Below are positions 1 through 6,737 of a DNA stretch of 37,158 nucleotides, one piece after another. A program made the position numbers and the translations under genes. Within the stretch, counting starts at the first letter, position 1. The number at the start of each line of letters is the position of its first letter. Source of the stretch: a bacterium (GTDB taxonomy: Bacteria; Chloroflexota; Dormibacteria; Aeolococcales; Bog-877); contig JAJZJU010000005.1 in the NCBI GenBank assembly GCA_021809895.1, positions 1-37,158 on the forward strand, read 5' to 3'. The notes beneath the pieces were generated by a model that saw only the letters and a list, made by a program, of their open reading frames with translations, did not search any database and was not told the DNA's origin.

Positions 1-259
1 AGCTGGCGCGCAGCTCCTCCTATTGAGCGGTCAGGGACGACTCCAGACCGCTGTTGCCCGACACCCGCACATACAGCGCCTCGCGGCGAGGCGTGTCCTT
101 TGGCGCCTGGCCCAAGAACCGGTCCAGCTCGTCGCTGCGGAACCTCCGCTCCCGGCTCGGGCGCACCACCGGCACTCGGCCCTCGTCAGCCCAACGCAGC
201 AACGTCACCGGGTGCACCCCAAGCACCTCCGTCGCCGCCTTGAGTCGCAACAATGCCAT
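1..259 (-). pseudogene. IS607-type serine recombinase (TnpA), N-terminal part with in-frame amber stop
   Basis: The ATG at 259 opens a MerR-like helix-turn-helix (residues 1-50: LGVHPVTLLRWADEGRVP, then a winged segment with RERRFRSDELDRFL). The start of a serine recombinase domain follows (ALYVRVSG, then SSLTAQ), an arrangement typical of IS607-family transposases. The frame hits TAG at 22-20, but the codons after it read E-E-L-R-A-S, which is how this family normally continues after the SL..Q motif. A single GAG to TAG change would explain the stop, so the gene is probably dead, unless the codon is suppressed or is a sequencing error. The catalytic serine is the one in YVRVSG. Any partner tnpB would lie to the left, outside the window. 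Upstream on the minus strand are an AT-rich TATATAAG stretch and an AGGGAC near the ATG. Confidence 0.8.
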
Positions 260-611
260 GTCCCTAAGTCTTATATATCACTCATATCCGCTTAGCAAAA
301 GCCGTCACTGCTGCGGACCCTCAGTGGTCGGTGGACGGCTCGGTTCCTCAGGCCGCAAAGGGGCGTTGCGCAACGGTTCTCCCGGGTGCGGAAGCGGCTA
401 GTGTCCGGGCCTTGAGCTTGACCACCCCCAAGTGCGCAGGTCGGGTCTTGCCCCCGTCACCATGGGGCGCACTATCGTAACCCCGGCGAAACGGACAGCT
501 GGCAGGGCGCGTGAGACCGTGGGGCCATGCAGGAGTGGATGGCCGGCGGTCAGCCGACGGTGCGCCTAGGGCGCGTCTAGCAGCCCAAGTCGCTCCTCTG
601 AGGGCACACTG
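260..611. other. Gene-free leader between the IS607 remnant and the c-di-GMP operon
   Basis: I see no convincing gene here. The left end (about 265-300) is AT-rich compared with its surroundings and holds the likely minus-strand promoter of the recombinase remnant (TATATA near 272-278). The right end carries GAGGG at 599-604, a ribosome binding site about seven bases before the TTG start at 612. The transition from AT-rich to GC-rich sequence may mark the end of the inserted element, but no terminal repeat is visible; IS607 elements normally have none. Confidence 0.4.
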
Positions 612-2762
612 TTGTTCAGGCTGACCAAGCTTTCACCGCCGAGATGGGCACGCAGCCCCGAGTTCCTGGTCGGAGGCGGCCTCAGTGCTCTGGCGCTGGT
701 CCTGATACCCCTTGCCTCGCTGCCCATGGTGAGGGTGCCGAGCCTGGTCACCCTGAGTGCGGCGGTGATTCTGGCGGCCGACTGGGGTGGGGCCGCTCTC
801 CTGATCGGGCCCCGCTCGGCAGGAAGGCCCCGACGCCAGTGGCTAGCAGGTTGCCTCGCCTTTTCCGGCCTGATGGCAGTCGCCTTCCTCATCAGTTACC
901 CCAACGTGCTGGCACCCCACGGCTTGTTGGAGCAACCGAGGGATGTCTTCGCCTGGATACGACTGGCCTGGCAGTCGGTGACGTTGCTCTGCCTGATGGG
1001 AGTACTTGGTCTGCCGGAGCGGGCACTGCTGACGGCGCGCAACCGACTGGCTCCCCGAAGTGAGGGGTCAAGTGCTTGGGTGCTTATTCCCTCCGCCGGG
1101 TTGGCCCTGGGGTGCACGATCGCCGCCGAACTGGCATCCCGTCTGGGACCGCCGCCCCTGACAAGCACCAGCTATGCCGGGATCTGGCAGGTTGTCTCAG
1201 GGACAGTGCTGGGGCTCATCGCGATCGCGGCGATCCCGGCGCTACGGCGCATGGGGAGAGCCACCGCCGCGGAGCGATGGTTCACCGCAGCCGCAGTGGC
1301 CAGCGCCTCCGGCCTGCTGCTGACGACTGTGGCGGCGCGGCGCTACACCTTGGGTTGGAACGGGGGCTGGATCGTGTGGGCGGCCGCGGCTTTTCTGATG
1401 GCCATGGCCCTCGTCCGGGAGGCCATCTCGGAATGGAGGAGCCAGTCCGGCCCGGGCAACTCCCGACTCCACGCCCTCACTTACGCTCTCAGCCACCTGG
1501 ATCCAGCCGGATCTGTGGAGCAACTGGCACCAGCCCTGTGTGCCGAACTCCAACGCGGGGTCGACGTCGACTATGCCGCTCTGATCCGATTCGACGGTGC
1601 CGGAGTTGGCGTTCTGGTCGGATCATGCCCAGAGGTCGCTCCCGAGGAGTACCGACCAGGGACCCACGTGCTCTCCGAAGAGTGGTTGCGGAGGAAGCAT
1701 CGGGATGCCTCCGGGGCCAACTGGGTGGAGCCGCTCACCCGGGGACAGGACGCGAACGGACGCACGCCGCCATATCTCGACAGGCTTTACGAGAGCGGGC
1801 TACGAGCCATCGCTCACTCTCCCATCCTGGTGGGAGACCGACTCCAGTGGGAGCTGGCCGTCGCCAGCCGTGGCGATCGCGGCCCCGACGCGCTTGCGGA
1901 ACTGGCCAGGGCCTTGCCGACCCTCCTGGACGCCACCGCCATCATCTCGGTCCTGATCGCTCCCGCCGCTCGGAGTCAGCAAGCAGACGACGATGCCCGC
2001 CTCCAGATCACAGCCATCATTCGGGATCGCAGCTTCTATCCGGTCTACCAGCCCATCGTCGCGGCGGAAACCGGCGTGGTGGTCGGCTACGAGGCTCTGA
2101 CCAGGTTCCAAGCTGGACTGGCTCCGAGCCAGGTCTTCACCAGTGCAGCCCGGGTGGGCTTGGAGACAGAGCTGGAGCTCGCCTGCCTGGCGGCTGCGAT
2201 AGAGGAGGCGCCCAGGCTGGCCAGGAAAGCCGGCTGGCTGAGCCTCAACGCCTCGCCTGGCTTGGTGCTCACCGAGGGGCCGCATCTGAGGGCACTGCTG
2301 GCTGGGGCCGACCGGGCGATCGTCCTCGAGGTGACCGAGCATGCAGTCGTCGACTCCTATGGAGACCTTCGAGAGGCGCTAGCTCAGATTCACCCCCCTG
2401 TAAGAATTTCGGTGGACGACGCGGGGGCGGGGTTCGCCAGCCTCCGCCATGTAGTGGAGCTACGGCCCGCCTTCGTCAAGCTCGATATCTCTCTGGTGCG
2501 CGGCCTCAATGAGGATCCGATGCGGCAGGCCATGGTCGCTGGGATGGTGGCGTTTGCCAAGCGTTCCGGCTGCGTCCTGATCGCCGAGGGCGTGGAGACA
2601 ACCTCTGAGCTGGTCACCCTGCGCCGGCTGGGGGTCGGACTAGCCCAGGGGTACCTGATGGGCCGTCCGACCAGGGCCAGCCGGGTGCATGCCAACGCGG
2701 CCGCTGGAGCTGGGATTCATGCCCTAGAGGCTCGTCGGGCCGGCCCAGCCGGGGCACCCTGA
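612..2762 (+). CDS. Membrane-bound EAL-domain c-di-GMP phosphodiesterase
   Basis: This 716-residue protein should hydrolyse c-di-GMP to pGpG at the inner face of the membrane. Residues 15-275 hold about seven to eight hydrophobic segments, a MASE-like sensor of unassigned ligand. Residues 285-450 resemble a GAF-type module, and an EAL domain fills about 465-700. The key EAL residues are visible: E494 of YEALTRF, N of LSLNAS, E573 and E576 of LEVTE, D602-D603 of VDDAG, K623 of FVKLD and E659 of AEGVET, so an active enzyme is expected. DDAG replaces the commoner DDFG. The TTG start is chosen because GAGGG lies just upstream at 599-604. The stop overlaps the start of the next gene (TGATG), which codes for a cyclase, so opposing enzymes are made from one message. 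Confidence 0.9.
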   Translation: MFRLTKLSPPRWARSPEFLVGGGLSALALVLIPLASLPMVRVPSLVTLSAAVILAADWGGAALLIGPRSAGRPRRQWLAGCLAFSGLMAVAFLISYPNVLAPHGLLEQPRDVFAWIRLAWQSVTLLCLMGVLGLPERALLTARNRLAPRSEGSSAWVLIPSAGLALGCTIAAELASRLGPPPLTSTSYAGIWQVVSGTVLGLIAIAAIPALRRMGRATAAERWFTAAAVASASGLLLTTVAARRYTLGWNGGWIVWAAAAFLMAMALVREAISEWRSQSGPGNSRLHALTYALSHLDPAGSVEQLAPALCAELQRGVDVDYAALIRFDGAGVGVLVGSCPEVAPEEYRPGTHVLSEEWLRRKHRDASGANWVEPLTRGQDANGRTPPYLDRLYESGLRAIAHSPILVGDRLQWELAVASRGDRGPDALAELARALPTLLDATAIISVLIAPAARSQQADDDARLQITAIIRDRSFYPVYQPIVAAETGVVVGYEALTRFQAGLAPSQVFTSAARVGLETELELACLAAAIEEAPRLARKAGWLSLNASPGLVLTEGPHLRALLAGADRAIVLEVTEHAVVDSYGDLREALAQIHPPVRISVDDAGAGFASLRHVVELRPAFVKLDISLVRGLNEDPMRQAMVAGMVAFAKRSGCVLIAEGVETTSELVTLRRLGVGLAQGYLMGRPTRASRVHANAAAGAGIHALEARRAGPAGAP

Positions 2763-4540
2763 TGGAAGCCAGCCCGGCCAGAGTGCCCGCGGTCCCGCGC
2801 TGGCTGCCATGGCGGAGACGCGCCTTCTGGGTCACCATGTCCCTGGTGCTGGCCGCGGTCGCTATCCACCTGCTGGACCATGTCCTTTACAGCCATGGAC
2901 TGATACCGGTGCCGCCATTTGTGACTCTGGTCCTGACCCTCCTCCCACTCGGCTACGCGGCGCTTCGGTTCGGGCTCCGTGGTGCGCTGGCGACGGCAGG
3001 TTGGATTGGGGTGCTGATGGTGCCCGAGATGATTCTGCCCGGCTTCCACTTGCTTTCCTGGGCTGACTCCACCGTTTTGGTGCTGGTGCTGGTGGTCGGT
3101 GCGGCGGCGGGCCGGCTGGTGGATCTGCAAAGCTTGGCGATGACCAGGCTGGTCGACGAGGTCCGTCTGCGCGTAGTTGAGCGGATCGCCGAGCAACTGC
3201 CGGACGGGATCTGTCTCACCGACCCGGCCGGCACCATCATGTATGTCAACCCCGCCTGGGCCAAAATCCAGGGGTTGCGGTCGAGCCAGGACGCGGCAGG
3301 ACTCTCGCTGGCCAGCTTCCACAAGCACGAAGGCGCGGGCCGCGGCCACCTTCCGTATGAACTTGAGATCCCCGCAGAGCGCCCGGGCCAGTCGATCGTC
3401 TCCCACCAGCGCCCCGACGGTAGCCAATTTTGGGCGGCGGTGGTTACAGCTCCCATGCTCGACGAGAAGGGCCGGCTCGTTGGCAGGCTCAGCACCGTGC
3501 GGGACATCACCGAGGATCACGATGCGGCAGTCGCCCTTCAGGAGGCGGAGCAGCGGCTCCGCCTGACCTTCGAGCGGGCACCAATGGGAATCGCCACCGT
3601 CACCCTGGATGGGAGGTTCATGCAGGTCAACGACGCCTTCTGCCAGATGCTGGGGCGCACGGCGGAAGAGATCCTGGCGTTGGGTGTGAGGGGCCTCACG
3701 TCAGCGGGGGAGCTGGCCCAGACTGAGGACGTTCTCGCTGGTAGAGAGCCAGGGACCAGGTTTATCAAGCACTTCATTCATGGGGACGGCCATCTGGTCT
3801 CGGTCGAGGTCACCTTGAGCCTGATGCACCGCCCCGACGGAGCGCCGTGGTACCGCATCACCCACTACCGCGATGTCACCCAGGAGCAAGAGCGGTGGCA
3901 GGAGCTCATCAAACAGGCCTTCCACGACCCTCTCACCGGCCTCCCCAACCGGCTGCTGCTGGAGGACCGGCTCACCCAGGCGCTGACCAGAACTGGTCGT
4001 CGGCGACGACAGGTGGGCGTGCTCTTCTGCGACCTGGACGGCTTCAAGGCGATCAACGACCGCCTTGGACATCAGGTCGGCGACGAGATCCTCCGGGGGG
4101 TGGCCACGAGGCTTGTGGGTTCAGTGCGGGGTATGGACACGGTCGCTCGCATTGGCGGTGACGAGTTCGTGGTGTTGCTGGACAGCGTGACGGTTCCGGC
4201 CCAGGCGACTGAGGTCGCGGCCAGGATCCTGGATGCGATCCGGCAGCCAACCATGGTTGGCCAGGAGCAGGTGCCCCTGGGGATCAGCATCGGAATTGCG
4301 ATCAGCTCCGAGGGCGGCAAGCCAGGGGAGCTGCTGCGGGCGGCGGACTCAGCCATGTACTCGGCCAAGATGGATGGTGGGGATGGGTTCCGGCTGCTGC
4401 CGAGCGCCGCGGTTCCGGCAGCGGCAAGCAAAGTCGCGGGCGGCCGGGTTCGCAAGACCAAAAGATCCCGCGTGCCCAGCCCCGACCATACGCCTTCCAT
4501 TCCTACGACCACGCCGGAAGGCGGTGCTGAGGCGGGGTGA
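2762..4540 (+). CDS. Membrane PAS-PAS-GGDEF diguanylate cyclase
   Basis: This 592-residue protein should make c-di-GMP from two GTP. Residues 20-120 contain about four hydrophobic segments. Two PAS domains follow (about 135-250 and 262-375, each ending in a PAC-like T.RDIT or HYRDVT segment). A GGDEF domain runs from about 390 to 545, beginning with the HDPLTGLPNR motif. The active-site loop GGDEF is at 465-469, and an RxxD inhibitory site (RGMD, 456-459) lies exactly five residues before it, so product inhibition is likely. The C-terminal 45 residues are rich in Pro, Ser and basic residues and look disordered. The ATG overlaps the TGA of the preceding phosphodiesterase gene by one base, which implies translational coupling. 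Confidence 0.92.
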   Translation: MEASPARVPAVPRWLPWRRRAFWVTMSLVLAAVAIHLLDHVLYSHGLIPVPPFVTLVLTLLPLGYAALRFGLRGALATAGWIGVLMVPEMILPGFHLLSWADSTVLVLVLVVGAAAGRLVDLQSLAMTRLVDEVRLRVVERIAEQLPDGICLTDPAGTIMYVNPAWAKIQGLRSSQDAAGLSLASFHKHEGAGRGHLPYELEIPAERPGQSIVSHQRPDGSQFWAAVVTAPMLDEKGRLVGRLSTVRDITEDHDAAVALQEAEQRLRLTFERAPMGIATVTLDGRFMQVNDAFCQMLGRTAEEILALGVRGLTSAGELAQTEDVLAGREPGTRFIKHFIHGDGHLVSVEVTLSLMHRPDGAPWYRITHYRDVTQEQERWQELIKQAFHDPLTGLPNRLLLEDRLTQALTRTGRRRRQVGVLFCDLDGFKAINDRLGHQVGDEILRGVATRLVGSVRGMDTVARIGGDEFVVLLDSVTVPAQATEVAARILDAIRQPTMVGQEQVPLGISIGIAISSEGGKPGELLRAADSAMYSAKMDGGDGFRLLPSAAVPAAASKVAGGRVRKTKRSRVPSPDHTPSIPTTTPEGGAEAG

Positions 4541-4675
4541 CCGCAGCCCTCATGCGGCTCGCTCGGCGGAGCAGGTCGAGGGGCGGAGCCCGGCCGCGAA
4601 GCTGAGCGTCATCGACGACGAGCTGCGTCGGGCCGCGGTGCCGGGACCGCTGACCGACCTTGGGCCGGCATATTC

Positions 4676-5068
4676 CTATTCGACGCTACCCCCGATCCGT
4701 TCGGGAGCGACCCGGATGATCACCCGCTCCTCGCCGGGCTCAAGGTGGAAGTCACGGTTGCCGTGGTACTTCTCCTGGAGGGAGCGAATGTGGTCCACCG
4801 CCCCCTCGTCGATGAGCTCCGCTCGACCGGAGATCGTGAGGCTGTCGTAGGGGTTCTCGAAGTCCACGATCGAAATCGCGATGCGCGGATCCCGGACCAG
4901 GTTGCGGTGCTTGACCCTGCCCTTGGCGGTGTTTATCACCACCGCCTCACCGTCCGTGTCCACCCACAGGGCGGTCACCTGCGGGCTGCCGTCGGGGTTG
5001 ACGGTGGCGACGTGTGCGAACTGGCGGCGCCGGAGGAACTCGATCTGGGTCGGGGAGAGCTTCTTCAT
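4676..5068 (-). CDS. PPOX-class flavin/F420-binding oxidoreductase-like protein
   Basis: This short single-domain protein has the pyridoxamine-phosphate-oxidase-like split barrel. The family signature is clear: an N-terminal helix ending in RRRQFAHVATVNPDGSPQVTAL, then VDTDGEAVVINT, KGRVKHRNLVRDPRIAISIVD and a C-terminal IIRVAPERI segment. Members bind FMN or F420 and are mostly uncharacterised reductases; the F420 assignment is inferred from similarity to actinobacterial members. I choose the ATG at 5068; a TTG two codons upstream is possible. No Shine-Dalgarno sequence is visible. The gene is divergent from the DUF72 gene, with about 55 bases between the starts. The 135 bases after its stop (4541-4675) hold nothing I recognise. 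Confidence 0.88.
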   Translation of the reverse strand: MKKLSPTQIEFLRRRQFAHVATVNPDGSPQVTALWVDTDGEAVVINTAKGRVKHRNLVRDPRIAISIVDFENPYDSLTISGRAELIDEGAVDHIRSLQEKYHGNRDFHLEPGEERVIIRVAPERIGGSVE

Positions 5069-5124
5069 GGGCAATAAGCTAATTGATCGACGCGACTGAT
5101 GCGCACAACTGCGAACATGACGCC

Positions 5125-5994
5125 ATGGTTGCCACGATCCTGGTCGGAACCTGCAACTGGAGCGACCACCGCGACTTCTACCCCGTGGGCCTGGCGGCCC
5201 GCGACCGGCTGGCGTATTACGCCAAATACTTCCCCCTGGTCGAGGTCGACAGCAGCTACTACGCGATCCCCCCTCCTCAGCGCACCGCCACCTGGGCCAG
5301 GGCCACTCCTCCTGAGTTCCGGTTCAACTTCAAGGCCTACCGGGCGCTCACCTACCATGAGCGCGAACAGGGAGCGCTCCGCGAGCCGACTGGGGACGAG
5401 GAGCGCGCTTTCCTGGCCTGCCTGGAGCCGGTCCGGGAGGCCGGCAAGCTGCGCGCGGTGCATTACCAGTTCCCTCCATGGTTCACCGCCGCCCCTGAGA
5501 ACGCCAATCGGCTGTCCCGGCTGCGGGATCGCCACCCGGACGATCTGGTGGTGGTGGAGTTCCGTCACCGCAGCTGGGCTCGTGACGAGGGCCTGGTGGG
5601 CCTGTTGGAGCTCCTGCGCGAAGCCCAACTCTCCCTTTGTCTGGTGGACGAGCCCCAGCTGGGCACCGGATCGTTCCCGACCCTGACCGAGGTCACCGAT
5701 CCGCGCTTGGCGGTGATCCGATTCCATGGGCGCAACCGCAGCACCTGGTATCGATCCGGCCCCACTTCGGCGGACCGGTTCGACTACCTGTACCGGGAGG
5801 ACGAGTTGCGCGAGTGGCTCGGTCGCGTCGACGAGCTCTCCTCCCGGGTGGCCGAAGTCCACGTGCTGTTCAACAACAATCGTGCCAACTACGCGGTCGT
5901 GAATGGGCTGCAGATGGCTCAGCTCCTGGGGCTGCAGTACCCTGCTCCTGCTTCGTCGCCGTCCCTTTTCGAACTGTCATCCGGGCCATCTTGA
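5125..5994 (+). CDS. DUF72 (YecE-like) family protein
   Basis: This is a 289-residue protein of the DUF72/YecE family, a TIM-barrel-like fold of unknown biochemical role. Family hallmarks are ILVGTCNWSDH..FYP at the N-terminus, LAYYAKYFPLVEVDSSYYAIP, FRFNFKAYR.LTYHE, VVVEFRHRSW, LCLVDEPQ, the FHGRN.STWY segment and VHVLFNNNRANYAVVNG near the C-terminus. I prefer the ATG at 5125 because homology begins two residues later; a TTG at 5083 would add 14 residues without family similarity. The stop overlaps the TTG start of the DedA gene, suggesting co-translation. No function is known for the pair. Confidence 0.88.
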   Translation: MVATILVGTCNWSDHRDFYPVGLAARDRLAYYAKYFPLVEVDSSYYAIPPPQRTATWARATPPEFRFNFKAYRALTYHEREQGALREPTGDEERAFLACLEPVREAGKLRAVHYQFPPWFTAAPENANRLSRLRDRHPDDLVVVEFRHRSWARDEGLVGLLELLREAQLSLCLVDEPQLGTGSFPTLTEVTDPRLAVIRFHGRNRSTWYRSGPTSADRFDYLYREDELREWLGRVDELSSRVAEVHVLFNNNRANYAVVNGLQMAQLLGLQYPAPASSPSLFELSSGPS

Positions 5995-6608
5995 CCTTTT
6001 CTCCAAACCACCTCATCCAAACCTACGGCTACCTCGCTGTGGTCGTGGCTCCGCTTTTGGAGAGCACCGGCGTGCCCTTTCCGGGCGAGACCACCCTCAT
6101 CCTGGCGGCGGTCTACTCCGCCGAGACGGGCAAGCTCAGCCTTCCTCTGGTGATAGGGCTGGCGGCATTGGGCGCGATCCTGGGGGACAACTTCGGCTAC
6201 GGTTTGGGACGGTCCCTGGGCCGAGGCATCCTGGAGCGGTGGGGGCGGTACGTGGGGCTTGACCACCGCCGCCTGCTGCTGGTCGACCGCTTCTTCAGGC
6301 GGCGCGGGGCACTGGCCGTAGTCGTGGCGCGTTTCCTCTCGGTGCTGCGCACCTTCGGTGCCATTCTCGCGGGAGCCGGCGAGATGCCCTACCGCACCTA
6401 TCTGATCTTCAATGCTCTGGGGGGGATGGCGTGGGCGACAGCCTACGGGCTTCTCGGGTTTGAGCTGGGCAGCGCCTATCACCACCTCAGCGGCGCCATC
6501 GGCACCGCCGCTCTGGTGTTGGCGGTGGTGGTCGCGGTGGGAGCGATCGCCGGGCTCTTCCTGTTTCGCGCCCGGATCGAGCACTGGGCACTCGGCGACC
6601 TCGACTGA
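5991..6608 (+). CDS. DedA/SNARE-associated family membrane protein
   Basis: This 205-residue polytopic membrane protein belongs to the DedA (VTT domain) superfamily, whose members act in envelope homeostasis and lipid-carrier scrambling. Visible hallmarks are APLLESTGVPFPGETTLI, the GAILGDNFGYGLGR glycine-rich reentrant segment, and RFLSVLRTFGAILAGAGEMPY with the conserved Arg and Pro. A C-terminal transmembrane helix follows. The start is taken as the TTG at 5991, which overlaps the TGA of the DUF72 gene; this gives the normal family length. No strong ribosome binding site is seen, fitting re-initiation. The 129 bases downstream, between two convergent genes, contain only a GGGGCCCC palindrome at about 6630. 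Confidence 0.88.
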   Translation: MTFSPNHLIQTYGYLAVVVAPLLESTGVPFPGETTLILAAVYSAETGKLSLPLVIGLAALGAILGDNFGYGLGRSLGRGILERWGRYVGLDHRRLLLVDRFFRRRGALAVVVARFLSVLRTFGAILAGAGEMPYRTYLIFNALGGMAWATAYGLLGFELGSAYHHLSGAIGTAALVLAVVVAVGAIAGLFLFRARIEHWALGDLD

Positions 6609-6737
6609 CCGCTCGCCGCCTCAAATCTGGTGGGGCCCCAGCGAGTAGCCGCACTCTGCGTCTGGCTCCCGTCCTCGGGGGGCTCAGCCCGCCGTGGGGC
6701 GATTGCTGGCTATTCGTCCCTTGCTGAGTCGGCCGGT

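Noticed and set aside
5637-5990. In-frame upstream extension of the DedA protein
   Set aside because: It overlaps the DUF72 gene, is Arg/Gly/Pro-rich and gives a protein far longer than the family; the TTG at 5991 fits family length.
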